The notes under the pieces were generated by a model. It was not told where the DNA came from and did not search any database. It saw nothing but the letters and a program-made list of their open reading frames with translations. The position numbers were made by a program, and so were the translations under genes. Positions 1 to 11,711 of a stretch of DNA of 64,000 bases are shown one piece after another. The stretch spans positions 215,796,967 to 215,860,966 of the forward strand of contig NC_077233.1 of assembly GCF_027887165.1 (NCBI RefSeq). Direction: 5' to 3'. Every line of letters begins with the position of its first letter. Position 1 is the first letter of the stretch. The DNA is from Monodelphis domestica. Lineage: Eukaryota > Chordata > Mammalia > Didelphimorphia > Didelphidae.

Positions 1-70
1 TGTGTATTGGTTCCAAGGCAGAAGAATAGCAAGGGTTAAGCAATGGAAGTTAAATGTCTTGTCCAATTGG
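1..70 (-). mobile_element. Type B SINE, cut by the window start
   Basis: TGTATTGGTTCCAAGGCAGAAGA is the complement of the type B tail region. 'Type B' here means a tRNA-like head, CAGCTGTGTGACCCTGGGC, and the GGTAAGGGTTT-A tail, the form of L1-mobilised marsupial SINE1/WSINE1 elements. Confidence 0.7.
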
Positions 71-160
71 TCAATTGAGCAATTGAGCGCTAGGACTCTG
101 GATCTGACTACAGATGTTGGATGAGGCATCCTCTTCTGAGGGAGTTACTCCATGCAAGGG

Positions 161-327
161 TTAGCTACTTAGCACAGTGGATAGTGCCAGGTCTGAAGTT
201 TGGAGGATCTGCATTCAAATCTGGACTCAGTCACTTCCTAGCTGGTGACCCTGGGCAAGTCATTTAACTTCAGTTATCAAGTCCTTACCCCTCTTCTGTC
301 TTGGAATCAATATTTAAATTAAAGGTT
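161..327 (+). mobile_element. Type B SINE
   Basis: Diverged head TTAGCACAGTGGATAG, B-box-like GCATTCAAATCTGG, then GACCCTGGGCAAGTCATTTAAC and TCTGTCTTGGAATC. Confidence 0.75.
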
Positions 328-570
328 TATAAAAATTTCCTCAGATTGAAGATCTTACACTGTTAAATATCTTACAGAAAACTCTTACAGGAATTTATTC
401 TCCACAGGAAGCCTGCATTCTCCCAAGCTAGCAAACTCTCTAAGACTTAGCTATTTAAAACTTCCAGAGGTAGGATTTATTTTTAGCCCAGGGAATCATG
501 ATACTCTTTCTGATTCACTAAGAAAAAAAGTGTTCTCACTTTGTAAATTAATTCCTGAGTATTAAGACCT

Positions 571-820
571 GAGGAGCTATGTGGTACATTGGATAGAGCC
601 CTGGGCTTTCAGTCAGGATGACTCATCTTTAAGAGTTCAAACCTGGCCCCAGACACTTACTAGATGCATGACCCTGGGCAAAACACCTAACCTTGCTTGC
701 CTCAGTTTCCTCATTTGTCAAATGAGCTAGAAAAGAAAATGGCAAACCAACCAGTATCTTTGCCAAGAAAATCCAAATGGGGTCCTTAAGAGTCAGACAC
801 AATTGAAAATCAACTAAATA
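571..820 (+). mobile_element. Type A SINE (RTE-tailed)
   Basis: tRNA-like head with GGATAGAGCCCTGGG and AGAGTTCAAACCTGG, CORE-like CCTCAGTTTCCTCATTTG, and the tail TCTTTGCCAAGAAAATCC then AGAGTCAGACACAATTGAA. 'Type A' here means this RTE-tailed, Mar-like CORE-SINE. Confidence 0.85.
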
Positions 821-939
821 CCAACAAAAAAGGCCTTAATAACATGTTACTTGTATATTTTTGTGACTAGTCAACTATGTATGTGTGCCTGATTTGAAGT
901 GTCAAGGGACCAAAGCCCCCTCTTACAATCTTATACCAA

Positions 940-1040
940 ATTATGAGACTGAAGTGAAGAGAGTTTAAATGATTTGCCTAACTAGTAAGTGATGGAGTCA
1001 AGATCCCTCCATAGGACTTCATGTCCTCTGTTCTTTAACA
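940..1040 (-). mobile_element. MIR-like fragment
   Basis: Weak match to the complement of the MIR core (TTAAATGATTTGCCTAACTAGTAAGTG). The rest of 820-1484 holds nothing I can identify. Confidence 0.4.
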
Positions 1041-1484
1041 TTCTCCTGCCACTTTAAAGATCATGAATGGATTCTAAGACAGTGGGCCTCTGTTATGTGG
1101 CAGCAACTATTAACTAGAGCTCTCTATTAAGGGGCACTTTGGTACTTTTATGGTACAATGAAAATCAGTGTTCAGAATAAAGACCCCGAGGCACTGGGAG
1201 ATCTTCAGTGGTCCAAGAAAGAGTCAATGCTGGAAGCACCATTCTATATGAAATGTTTGGGGGAGGATTTTTTGGTACAAAAATCTTCATAATTTCAGAA
1301 TATAGGTAGGGCATATGTGGAAACTCCTTCACTAGAACATTTGATTGAACAAAAATCTCATTCCCTAATAATCTGTTAGGATAGCCAGTATGGGTAAGAG
1401 GTTGAGATTCCTGACTCCAAGGCGGGTACCCTCCCAAGTCTAGCATTCTTTTCTCTGTGCCATGATGTTTCTGAGAATCTTCTT

Positions 1485-1722
1485 GTTGTTCAGTCTTTTC
1501 AGTCATCCCCACCTCATTGTGACCCCCTTTGGGGTTCTCTTGGCAAAGATCTTGAAGTAGTTTGCCATTTCCTTATCAGTTCAACAGATAAGGAAACTGA
1601 GGCAAACAGGATTAAATGATTTGCCCAGAGTCACAGGGCTAGTAACCATCTGAAGTTCAATATGAACTCAGGTCTTCCTGACTCCAGGACCAACACTCTA
1701 TCCACTGCACCACCTAGCTTCT
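1485..1722 (-). mobile_element. Type A SINE
   Basis: Complement of the type A tail (GGGGTTCTCTTGGCAAAG), core and head (CACTCTATCCACTGCACCACC). Confidence 0.85.
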
Positions 1723-2394
1723 CTGATCTGAGGATCTTACCTAGTCCTTAAATCAAGGAACACAAAACCTTAGTTTTTAAATGTTGGCCCTTTAAATGAA
1801 CTATAGATAAAAACTTTTTCTGTCAAAACAATAAATTCTTGATGACTTTAAATAACTTCACAAATTTTGCTTTGTATCAATAAAAAATGGCAGCTTTAAT
1901 TATAAAATCTTAGTATTTACAAACTGAAATCCAAATGTAGAATGTGGGCTCCCTGAGAGCAGGAAAAGCCCCACTTTTGTCTTTGTTTCCTGAGGTTGAG
2001 CTCAACAGGTTCTTGATACACATTTGTTGGTTGGATAATGAACTATTTACTGTACCATTGCACATTAGAGGAGAACCCTTAACACCAAATCTCAGGTGGC
2101 CAATAAATCAATCAATATTTACTGAGCACTCCATTCTGATGAAACAGTGATCACACTGAAGCAGAAGGGCATTCACTGGCACTGATCACAGCTCATTTGG
2201 ACCTTTTCATTCTATATAATTCTTATCCATTTCTGAGCAAAGTTTAAACAGGTCACTGGCCAACCAAAGTCAATCTAATAGAAGATGACTAGGAAGGGGA
2301 TCAGAAAAGGTCTAACAGACACCTACCACAAAAAATTATTGTATGTAATTATTTGCATAGTCTCCCCCCTCATCCTCTCTAGATGAAATCTAGA

Positions 2395-2481
2395 ACGGTT
2401 TTTGTCTTTCTTTGTATTCCTAGCTTAGCCCAGCAACTGACACATAGTAAATGCTTAATAAATGCTTGTTGACTCACTTAC
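2395..2481 (+). mobile_element. L2-type LINE 3' tail
   Basis: TTTGTATTCCTAGCTTAGC, then CACATAGTAAATGCTTAATAAATGCTTGTTGAC, the recurrent 3' end of ancient L2. 1723-2394 before it shows no recognisable feature. Confidence 0.65.
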
Positions 2482-2649
2482 TAATGGAAGAGGCATTTTT
2501 AGCCTGAAAAGGACATTAAGTAGACATGATTATCTTCAAATATTTGAAAGGCATTGCACTAAAGGGCTGAAGTAGGACCTTACAACTAGTTTGGATATTC
2601 AAGGAATCAGATTTCAGGACAATAAACAAAATAACTTTTTTTAACCTTT

Positions 2650-3135
2650 ACTTTTCATCTGAGAATCAGTACTGTGTATTGGTTCCAAGACCGCAGAAGA
2701 GTGATAAGGATTAGGCCTATGTTGGTGAACCTATGCCAAAGATGGCATGCAGAGACTTCTCTTTGGGCACATGTGCCATCACCTGCCAGAGTTAGTTACT
2801 AGAAAGGCAGAGGGACTCAAGCGGAGCTACTCCCTTCCTCCTCTCCACCGTGCCCCTGTTCTTCTGCCCAATAGCTCAATGGAAGAGCTTACTCCCTCCC
2901 CAGGGCACAGTGAGTGGGCCACTCCTTCCCTTTGTCCCACCCATGTCTGGGGCTGGGGAGAGGGGGGCAGTATACAGTGTCTATAAGGTTCTAAAAGGTT
3001 CACCATCACTGGGCTAGGCAATGGCAGTTAAGTGACCCTATGCCCAGGGTCACACAGCTAACTAGAAAGTGTCTCCCATCAGATTTGAAATCAGTTAACT
3101 CCCATCTCTGGGTCTGGTTCTCAATTCACTGAGCT
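2650..3135 (-). mobile_element. Type B SINE, split by a hAT element
   Basis: Left part 2662-2716 (TGTATTGGTTCCAAG) and right part 3012-3135 (CCCAGGGTCACACAGCTA to GCTACC) rejoin into one SINE if the 295-bp hAT element and one duplication are ignored. Confidence 0.8.
2717..3011 (-). mobile_element. Non-autonomous hAT element inserted in a SINE
   Basis: The 295-bp insert interrupts a type B SINE. Its ends are imperfect inverted repeats: CTATGTTGGTGAACC at 2717 and, complemented, CAGTGATGGTGAACC ending at 3011. Flanks are GATTAGGC (2709-2716) and GGCTAGGC (3012-3019), an 8-bp duplication with two changes, as for hAT transposases. The interior is GC-rich with no coding capacity. Confidence 0.8.
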
Positions 3136-3149
3136 ACCTTGCTCTCCCC

Positions 3150-3607
3150 ATAATTTTTTAAAAATTTATTTATTTATTTGTTTTTGTTTGTTTTTTTATT
3201 TATTTGTTACATTAAAGTTCTCATGTCTTTCCCTCTCTCCTTCCCTATCCCACTGGCATTAGGGAAGTCATCATTTAACAACAACAACAAAAAAAACCTG
3301 TCTATCTGTCTGTCTGTCTATCTATTTGTCTGTCTGTCTATCTACATATCTATTTATCTGTCTGGGCCTTGTTTGTTTCTATTTATTACTTTTTTCTGTG
3401 GAGGTGGACATACACAAGTCATTCTTTAAACCACATTTCTGTTGCTATCTATAATGTTCTCTTGATTCTGCTCATTTCATTCTTTATCATTTCATGTAGG
3501 TCTTTCCATGTTTTTAAAAATTAACTTGCTAGTCATTTCTTACAGTGCAGTAGAATTCCATTTCAATCATATGCCACAACTTGTTTAGCCATTCCAACAA
3601 TTAGAGT
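3150..3607 (-). mobile_element. Old L1 3' end, antisense, with embedded microsatellite
   Basis: On + it reads AGAATTCCATTTCAATCATATG and CACAACTTGTTTAGCCATTCC, the complement of the L1 ORF2 C-terminal region, preceded by a T-rich 3' tail. A TCTG/TCTA repeat at 3297-3365 interrupts it. Confidence 0.65.
3297..3365. repeat. (TCTG/TCTA)n imperfect microsatellite
   Basis: About 17 tetranucleotide units of TCTG and TCTA with some interruptions. Confidence 0.85.
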
Positions 3608-3700
3608 TGTTCATGGAATAGATTGCCAAAATAGGTGGCAGCCTCTCTATCACTGGAGAGGTTCAAAAAGAGACTGGATAGGCTACAAGAAGCATTATAA
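3606..3700 (+). mobile_element. CR1/L3 LINE 3' fragment
   Basis: GGAATAGATTGCC, then ATCACTGGAGAGGTTCAA and GACTGGAT, typical of CR1/L3 3' ends. Confidence 0.5.
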
Positions 3701-3895
3701 GAACATAGCTTTAGAACTGGATGAGACCTTAGAAGTCATCCAATCCAACTTTCATTTTACAGATGAGGAAACTGAGGCCCAGAGAGATTAAATGACCTGC
3801 CAAGGTTCATTGTTAGTAAGTATCTGAGGTAGGATTTGAATTAAAGTCTTCCCAATTATATGCCCAGCATTCTATCTGCTCCACTACGCTGGTGT
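3700..3895 (-). mobile_element. MIR-related SINE (THER type)
   Basis: ATTTTACAGATGAGGAAACTGAGGCCCAGAGAG and the complement of the tRNA-like head at the right end. 3896-4500 beyond it holds nothing identifiable. Confidence 0.7.
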
Positions 3896-4501
3896 TCAAA
3901 GAATTAAATAAGAAACTATGTATAAGATATGCCAGCTATGAGGATGAAATGGAATAAGGTACATAAAACTCCACACAAACCTTAAAGTACTAAAAACATG
4001 TCAATTATTATGATTACTACCAGAGGCAACTCACACAGAAGAAAATGTGATATGTATAATTACTTTCTCTTTTAGTAGCTACAACCTGTAGGTACTCCAG
4101 AAATATTTGAAGTGACAGCTTGTGTAAAATTATCATTCAAGATTTCATTTCTTCTGGAAAATTCTAGGTAAATTCTTGGAGTTTGTATATAAGACTTTCT
4201 ATAAAGGATCTGGGCACTTTGTTTTCTATGTTCAGAAGTAGTGGAGAGTTGTTTTTGTTGTTTTATTTCTTGCATTAAAGTGTTGAGGTTTTTTAATTTT
4301 GTGGGTTTTTTCCCTGAGGCTACTATTTTTTTTTTAAGCATTAGCTTTGCCTCATAGGATCTTTCTCTTCTTTAAAATGAAGCATTTCCTGATCTCCCAT
4401 CTGCTAGTGCCCTCCCTCCCATCATACCTTGTACTAAACTACTTTGTACATATGCATATATATATTTATGTGTATACATTTATATATGCATATATTATTA
4501 A

Positions 4502-4665
4502 CTTAAAAAACCCTTACCTTCCATCTTAGAATCAGTACTATGTATTGGTTCCAAGGCAAAAGAGTGGTAAGGACTAGGCAATGGGGGTTAAGTGACTTGC
4601 CCAGGGGCACACAGTTGGGAAGAATCTGAGTTCATATTTGAACCCAGGACCTCAAATCTCAAGAT
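4502..4665 (-). mobile_element. Type B SINE
   Basis: AAACCCTTACCTTCCATC tail complement through CCCAGGGGCACACAG. The head end is eroded. Confidence 0.85.
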
Positions 4666-4849
4666 GAGACCTATAATTTTTAAGCTTTCTCTACACGTTT
4701 TGTCTCCAAGTTCTATAGGCTTTGCTTGTATAGAGATCATGTTTTCTTTTATCATTATTTTTATCATTATTTATTTTTTATTTATCATTTATATATAATT
4801 TATCATTATTATAAATAATATTAAAAATAATAATTTATCATTATTGCTT

Positions 4850-5560
4850 TTTTTTCCTTCTCTTCCAAATTTTTCTTCACTTCTGGGTATTTTTTTTCAT
4901 TTTTATCTATTTTCTCTGTTAATTCTTTGGTGAGGTTTGCCACTATAAATTAAAGTTTATCTATTCTGTCCATTATTTCTGCTACATGGGCCATAAATTC
5001 TGCTTTCACAATTTTTCTCTATTAAGTGATTCAGAAATACCCTGCTCTGGTTCCATGCTCTGAGAATCTAAGATTCCTTGCCTCATCAGGTATAAATTCA
5101 TTTTCCTTTTTCTTGTGATATTTATTCACAGATGACTGGATTCATTTAGATGATTTCAAGGCCACCCTCCCTTCTCTTAAAAAAAAACCCTTCTTTATTA
5201 GTTTATCTGCTTGGGCTTTGATTTTTCTCCTCCTGAGATCTTCCCTAAATTCAGTCTTTTTTCTCCCTTATATTTCTCTATTGCTCACTTTCTGACCCCT
5301 TTCCACTTGATGGTACTTTGGCCTCAAAACTGTCACAGTCTCCTCTCATGTTGGGGAATTGACATTTCACAGGCTTCAATCCTATCCCAAGTGACTTCTA
5401 CAGGGACAGAACAAGCTCCATGCCGATGCCAATTTCCTTTGCTTCAGGCCCAATAGATCCAGCCATATACTGGCATCCTGTCACAATTCCCTCTGTTCCT
5501 TAGTTCTCTTGCTGAGTCCTATTGAAGGAAAAAAAAAGGGGGGCCTGCCATGATGACAAG
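4850..5560 (-). mobile_element. Possible old L1 5' leader/ORF1 remnant, antisense
   Basis: T-rich sequence whose complement is A-rich and resembles the ORF1 and 5' leader composition of L1, with a CTTGGGCTTTGATTTTT segment. No reading frame survives. Weak call. Confidence 0.3.
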
Positions 5561-5834
5561 AGAAGATTTCTGGGGAATTGGTCACTAATTGAGATTCAAA
5601 CTTGCCACCAAAAAGGAAAAAGGCTCTAGGACATTATTGCTGGTCTTACTCTAACAAGGTAACTCAGTATTTGAGCTCCCTAGAAGTTTCTTCCTTGAAA
5701 AGGGTCATTACCTAGCCCAGAGCCCTGAAGGAAGATGTAGCCAGTGGTGCTCTGGGCACCCCAACCTGCTAGTCAGAGTGTATGTGAGGAGAGTAAGCCC
5801 AGAGTATTTGCTACATTAATGCAATATGTGGAGG

Positions 5835-6040
5835 ATTGAAAAAGCACTTTACATATATTATCTCGTTTTTGCCTCACAAAACTCTTGTGAAGTAGGTATG
5901 ACCTGTGTTATTATTCCAGTTTGACCGATAAAGAAACGAAGTCTCAGGCAAGGTAAGGGAATCTGTTCTTGATTGCAAAGCTACTAAGTGTCAGCAATGG
6001 GACTGGAACTCAGGTCTTCCTGACTTCAGGGTAATAATGA
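5835..6040 (-). mobile_element. MIR
   Basis: AAAGCACTTTACATATATTATCTC, then CAGGCAAGGTAAGGG and CTGGAACTCAGGTCTTCC in the order expected for antisense MIR. 5560-5834 and 6041-6434 show nothing identifiable. Confidence 0.65.
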
Positions 6041-6434
6041 GTCATTTCTTTTTGCCAGCACCAAAGGATGGAAACCCATCTTGCAGCTACCCGAAAGCAC
6101 CAGTAAAAATTCTTCCTCTCTTTAAACACTCCAGGTAAATGCAATCTCACTTGCTGGAAGGGTGGCACAATATTTGGAATGCAGTTCTGCTACCCCTGGT
6201 GGCTAGGTTTCCCTAATTACAAAGGTAACTTGAGATAGCAGTCTAACCAGGCTTCCCAGGCCTGCCCATTCAGCCAGGACAGAGAGAGAGAGCACCTCGG
6301 ATTAATTTAAGAGCTGAACAGATACTGGCTTTGGGGGGAAATGGGCCTAATGCTTAAAGATTGGAGGAGGGGAGAAAATTGTTTGTTTGACCCAGATCTG
6401 CTTGTTGCTGGCTTGCAGCTGAGATCCTGCAGCC

Positions 6435-7010
6435 TGGGAGCAAGAGAGGCAGGAAAGGAGGGGAAGAAGAAGAGAGGAGTGAGAAAGAGAGCCAGGGGGA
6501 GTGGGGTAGAAAGAGGGGAAGAGATGGAGAGAGAGACTGAAGGAAAGAAAAAGAAAGAGGGGAGAGAGGAAGAGAGAAAAAAGAAAAAGGGGAGAGAGAA
6601 AGAGAGAAAAAAGAAAAGGAGAAAGGAAGAGGGATGAAGGGGAGGAAGAGGGAAAGGGACAGAGACAGAGACTAAGAAAGAGGTGGGTAGAAAGTAGAGA
6701 GTAGGGAGAAGAGAAGAGAAAGGGAGATGGAGAAACCAGTGGAATAGTACAGAGACCAAAAGAAAAAGAGACAGAGAAAAAGAGAGCAGTGGAAGGGAGG
6801 GAGAGAGAGACAAAGAGAGAAGAGAGAGAGAAGGAGAAGAGAGAGAAAACAAGGGAGAGATGGGAGAGAATAGAGAGAGGGAAGAAGGATGAGGAACAAG
6901 GAATCAGACAGAGAGAGAGGAGAGAGCAAGATGGAGAGAGGGGTGGAAGGTAAGTAAAGTGAGGGAGGAAGAAGGGAAGACAGAAAAGAAGAGAAAAAGA
7001 TGTAGAGAGA
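6435..7010. repeat. Long purine-only tract (GA-rich), about 575 bp
   Basis: Almost unbroken A/G on the + strand (GAGA, GGAA, AAAGAAA units), so long frames in it on either strand are compositional artefacts. The units are irregular, unlike a clean microsatellite. Confidence 0.9.
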
Positions 7011-7122
7011 GAAAATCCTTGATTATCTCAGGATCCCAGCCTAAAACCAGTCCTTTAGAAAACTCTCCCCTAGAGAAACCCAGCTTAGCCTCCTGTCTCC
7101 TTAGGTGCCCAGGACACCAGAT

Positions 7123-7978
7123 ATCAGAGAGATGCAAATCAAAACAACTCTGAGATATCACCTCACACCTAGCAGATTGGCTAACATGACAGCAAAGGAA
7201 AGTAATGAATGCTGAATGGGATGTAGAAAAATAGGGACATTAATTCATTGCTGGTGGAGTTGTGAATGGATCCAACCATTCTGGAGGTCAATTTGGAACT
7301 ATGCCCAAAGGGCAATAAAAGACTGTCTGCCCTTCGATCCAGCCATAGCACTGCTGGGTTTGTAGCCCAAAGAGTTAATAAGGAAAAAGACTTGTACAAG
7401 AATATTCATAGCTGCACTCTTCGTGGTGGCAAAAAATTAGAAAATGAGGGGATGCCCTTCAATTGGAGAATGGCTGAACAAATTGTGTTATATGTTGGTG
7501 ATGGAATACTATTGTGCTCAAAGGAATAATGAACTGGAGGAATTCCATGGAGACTGGAACAACCTCCAGGAAGTGATGCAGAGCGAAAGAAGCAGAACCA
7601 GGAAAACATTGTACACAGAGACTGAAACACTGTGGTACAGTCGAAGGTAATGGACTTCTCCATTAGTGTCAATACAATGTCCCTGAACATTCTGCAGGAA
7701 TCTAGGAGAAAAAACACTATCCACAAGCAGAGGACAAATTATGGGAGTAAAAACACCGAAGAAAAGCAACTGCTTTACTACAGAGGTGGAAGGGACATGA
7801 ATGAGGAGAGAACAACATGGAAATGGGTTCGAATCAAGGACACATGTGATACCTAGTGGAATAGCACGATGGCTATGGAAGGGGGGATAGGGGGAAGGAA
7901 AAGAAAATGATCTTTGTTTCCAAGGAATAATATTGGAAAATGACCAAATAAAATAATGTATAAAATTTAAAAAAGAAA
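7123..7978 (+). mobile_element. 5'-truncated L1 (3' end only)
   Basis: Colinear with the last 850 bases of the younger L1 (from about 47699): the AGAGATGCAAATC segment, the C-terminal Cys-His region, the GGGATGCCCTTCAATTGGAG segment, 3' UTR and A-rich end. ORF2 frames are broken. Confidence 0.85.
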
Positions 7979-8159
7979 GAATGTTGTGGCCTGCAGTTTC
8001 AGCAGGAATTGTGTGATAGAACTTCCCCAAAAGCTAATGCTATCTCAGCAGCATTCAGAGTAATCATGTCCAGAATGAGACAGAGACACAATCATCTCAC
8101 GTCACTGTGCTCTTTCAGCCCACAGCTAGACAGATGTAGTGAGGAGCTGGCTTTAAATC

Positions 8160-8260
8160 CTACATCTGACATTGTCTGTGTCATTTAGCCTCCTCAGTTT
8201 CCTCATCTGAAAAACAAGAGGGCTGACTTAGATGGTCCCTGAGTTGGGTCCCTTCTGTCT
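8160..8260 (+). mobile_element. MIR-like/CR1 tail fragment
   Basis: CCTCAGTTTCCTCATCTG and GATGGTCCCTGAG. Weakly supported. 7979-8159 has nothing identifiable. Confidence 0.4.
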
Positions 8261-8261
8261 C

Positions 8262-8380
8262 GGGACCCATGTTCCTAGTGGAATGTGTTCACTTCTGGGG
8301 ACCACGTTTTATGAAGGACAATGTCAAACTAGACAAGATTCAGAACAAGATCATTAGAATCATCAAATCAAAGAATTGCA
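8262..8380 (+). mobile_element. CR1/L3 LINE 3' fragment
   Basis: TTCACTTCTGGGGACCACG, AAGGACAATGTCAAACT and CAGAACAAGATCATTAG match the conserved pre-terminal part of CR1/L3 LINEs. Confidence 0.6.
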
Positions 8381-8394
8381 AGGAAAGATGGAGA

Positions 8395-8465
8395 CATTTT
8401 ATTAAGTCCCAACTAAATGCCAGGCAGTGTGCTAGCACAGGGACACAAATATTACTACATTTGAT
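8395..8465 (+). repeat. Ancient interspersed repeat, family not named
   Basis: TTTATTAAGTCCCAACTAAATGCCAGGCAGTGTGCTAG type sequence, a motif that recurs in this window (12000, 16035, 28080, 31470). The 5'-truncated L1 begins directly after it. Confidence 0.4.
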
Positions 8466-10300
8466 ACAATATAAAATACTTAGGAATCTATCTGCCGAGA
8501 CAAACACAGGAACTATATGAACACAACTACAAAACACTCTCCACACAATTAAAACTAGATCTAAACAATTGGAAAGACATTGATTGCTCATGGGTGGGAT
8601 GAGCTAACATAATAAAAATGACCATCCTATCCAAACTTATCTATCTATTTAGTGCCATACCCATTGAACTACCAAAAAACTTTTTTATTGAATTAGAGAA
8701 AACCATAACAAAGTTCATTTGGAAGAACAAAGGATCAAGGCTATCCAGGGAAATAATGAAGAAAAATACAAAGGAAGGTGGCCTTGCAGTCCCAGATCTC
8801 AAACTATATTACAAAGCAGTGGTCATCAAAACAATTTTGTACTGGCTAAGAGACAGAAAGGAGGATCAGTGGAATAGACTTGGGGTAAATGACTTCAGCA
8901 AGATAGTCTATGACAAACCCAAAGACCTCATCTTTTGGAACAAAAATCCATTATTTGATAAAAAAAACTGCTGGCAAAATTGGAAGACAGTGTGGGAGAG
9001 ATTAGGTTTGGATCAACACCTCACACCCTACACCAAGATAAACTCAGAATGGGTGAATGACTTGATTATAAAGAAGTAAACTATAAGTAAATTAGGTGAA
9101 CACAGAATAGTATACATGTCAGACCTTTGGGAAGGGAAAGATTTTAAAACCAAGCAAGACTTAGAAAGAGTCACATATAAATAATTTTAACTACATCAAA
9201 TTAAAAAGGTTTTATACAAACAAAACCAATGTAACTAAAATTAGAAGGGAAGCAACAAATTGGGAAACAATCTTCATAACAAAAAACCTCTGACAAAGAT
9301 CTAATTACTCAAATTTATAGAGAACTAAACCAGTTGTACAAAAAATCAAGCCATTCTCCAATTGAAAAACAGGCAAGGGACATGAATAGGCAGTTTTCAG
9401 TTAAAGAAATCAAAGCTATTAATAAGCACATGAAAAAGTGTTCTAAATCTCTTATAATCTGAGAGATGCAAATTAAAACGACTCTGAGGTATCATCTCAC
9501 ACCTAGCAGATTGTCAACAAAGGAAAGTAATGAATGCTGGAGGGGATGTGGCAAAGTGGGGACACATTCATTGCTGGTGAAGTTGTGAATTGATCTAACC
9601 ATTCTGGAGGACAATTTGGAACTATGCTCAAAGGGCACTAAAAGACTGTCTGCCCTTTGATCCAGCCATAGCACTGCCAAAGAGATAATAAGGAAAAAGA
9701 CTTGTACAAGAATATTCATAGCTGCACTCTTTGTGGTGGCAAAAAACTAGAAAATGAGGGGATGCCCTTCAATTGGGGAATGGCTGAACAAATTGTGGTA
9801 TATGTTGGTGATGGAATACTATTGTGCTCAAAGGAATAATGAACTGGAGGAATTCCATGGAGACTGGAACAACCTCCAGGAAGTGATGCAGAGTGAAAGC
9901 AGAACCAAGAAAACATTGTACACAGAGACTGAAACGCTGTGGTACAATCGAACTTAATGAACTTCTCCATTAGTGTCAATACAATGTCCCTGAACATTCT
10001 ACAGGGATCTAGGAGAAAGAACACTATCCACATTCAGAGGAAACACTGTGGGAGTAGAAACACCAAAGAACAACTGCTTGATCACATTGTCGATGGGGAT
10101 ATGATTGGGGATGTAGACTCTAAATGATCACCCTAGTGCAAATATCAATAATATGGAAATAGGTCTTGACCAATGACACATGTAAAACCCAGTGAAATAG
10201 TGTGTCGGCTATAGGAAGGGGGTTGGGGAGGGGAGGGAAAGAACATGAATCTTGTAACCATAGAAAAATATTCTTAATTAATTAATTTTTTTTCAAAAAA
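8466..10300 (+). mobile_element. 5'-truncated L1 (about 1.8 kb)
   Basis: Begins at the sequence matching 46693 of the younger L1 (AAAATACTTAGGAATCTATC), just after the FADD box, and runs through the ORF2 C-terminus to the A-rich tail. The longest preserved ORF2 piece is 8618-9079 (thumb region and beyond). It inserted in an older interspersed repeat visible at 8395-8465. Confidence 0.85.
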
Positions 10301-10356
10301 AAAATGCTTGTTGAAAATTTGGAATACTGGACAGGTCAATCAGTTTCTTTTTTTTT

Positions 10357-10428
10357 AAATCCTCTCCCTTCCATCTTAGAATCAATACTGTGTATTGGTT
10401 CCAAAGCAGAAGAGTGGTAAGGGCTAGG
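10357..10428 (-). mobile_element. Type B SINE, truncated
   Basis: Only the tail half: CCCTTCCATCTTAGAATC to AAGGGCTAGGC. Confidence 0.8.
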
Positions 10429-10504
10429 CCATGTCCAGTCTTTTTTGAAGACTTCCAAGTTCTACCTCCATCCCCACTACCTCCCAAAGCCCACTCCACT
10501 TTTG

Positions 10505-10738
10505 TTTTATTCAGTTGTTTTGGGTTGTGTACGCTCCATATGGAGTTTTCTTGGCAAAGATACTGGAGTGATTTGCCTTTTCCTTCTCCAACTCATTTTA
10601 TGGATGAGGAAACTGAGGCTAAGAGGTGAAGTGACTCTCCCAGGGTCCCACATAGTAAGTGTCTGATTTGAACTCAGGATGATAAGCGTTTCTGACCCTA
10701 CAGCCAACACTCTATCCACTGCCACATCCAGCTGCCCC
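10505..10738 (-). mobile_element. Type A SINE
   Basis: TTTTCTTGGCAAAGATACTGG to CACTCTATCCACTGCC. 10739-11457 after it shows nothing I can identify. Confidence 0.85.
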
Positions 10739-11457
10739 ACTTTGGGATAGCCATAAACATTAGGAAGTTCAGCTATGCCAAGTTTCTGTTTGCCTCAATT
10801 GTTTCTAAACTCCACCCTTTACTCCTAATTTTGCCTCCTCAGGTCAATCTGAATGTCTTCTGCTACCTCAAAACCTTTTAAATTCTCAAAGACCACTATC
10901 ATGATCCCTCTAAGTCTTCTCCAAGAAAAAAGGCTCTGTTCCTTCTATGGATTCTCGTATGTCAACTCTTTATTCCATTAAAAAGGCCATAAAGGACAGT
11001 TCTTCATTCAGCAGCTAGGCTAAATTTATCACCTCCTTTTTTTATCTATTCACATAAATCCCTTGAAAGATCAAATTACATGCAAATTCTACTACCTGTG
11101 GGAGTCAACAATACAAGAGTCACATACAAATAATAGAGATAGCAAATCTGGGATCTGGCTCACCTGTCAAAGGCAAGAGAAAGACCTGCTTTATAACAAT
11201 AAAAGAAAGACTCAAAATAATTGAGATTAGGGAGCTCTTAGACACTACATAGCAAAACAGTTCTGGTGTAATTCCTGCAAATCCAAAATATATCCAGAGG
11301 GTAATAAAATCACATTAAATATCAAACAACTTGGGGCTCATCTCCCAAGTCACAGACCCTGTTTTAAAATAACTAGCCATATGTTGTGCTTCTTATAGAT
11401 ATTTGTGTTACCAGAGATATTTAAGAAGTCAGATTTACTGCTGCCCCCTACAAAAAA

Positions 11458-11665
11458 AGATCATAGGACCATAGGATCATAGATCTTAAGCCATAAGAGA
11501 ACTTAGAATCTATTTAGTCTAGCACTCTCATTTTATAGATAAAGAACTAAGGCCCAGAGAAATGAAGGAACTTGCTTAAGGTCATATAGGTATGAAGAAC
11601 AGAATAAGAATTTGAACCCAGATCCTCTGTCTCCAGATCTAACATCCTTTCCATTGTCACAACTT
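11458..11665 (-). mobile_element. MIR-related SINE (THER type)
   Basis: GATCATAGATCTTAAG, TCATTTTATAGATAAAGAACTAAGGCCCAGAG and TTTGAACCCAGATCCTCTG. Confidence 0.65.
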
Positions 11666-11711
11666 TTAATAGGGACCTCATTTAAAAAACATCTTTTCTT
11701 AAAAAAAAAAA

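Noticed and set aside
161..327. tRNA genes suggested by A/B-box-like heads
   Set aside because: All such heads are parts of SINEs with attached bodies and tails; none folds into a complete 73-base tRNA.
6307..7161. Long open frames on both strands (up to 181 codons)
   Set aside because: They follow from the purine-only composition of the tract; the residues are just Ser/Leu/Phe on one strand and Glu/Lys/Arg on the other.
7266..8030. Overlapping frames on both strands
   Set aside because: They are shadows of the L1 ORF2 C-terminal region and 3' UTR in this 5'-truncated copy.
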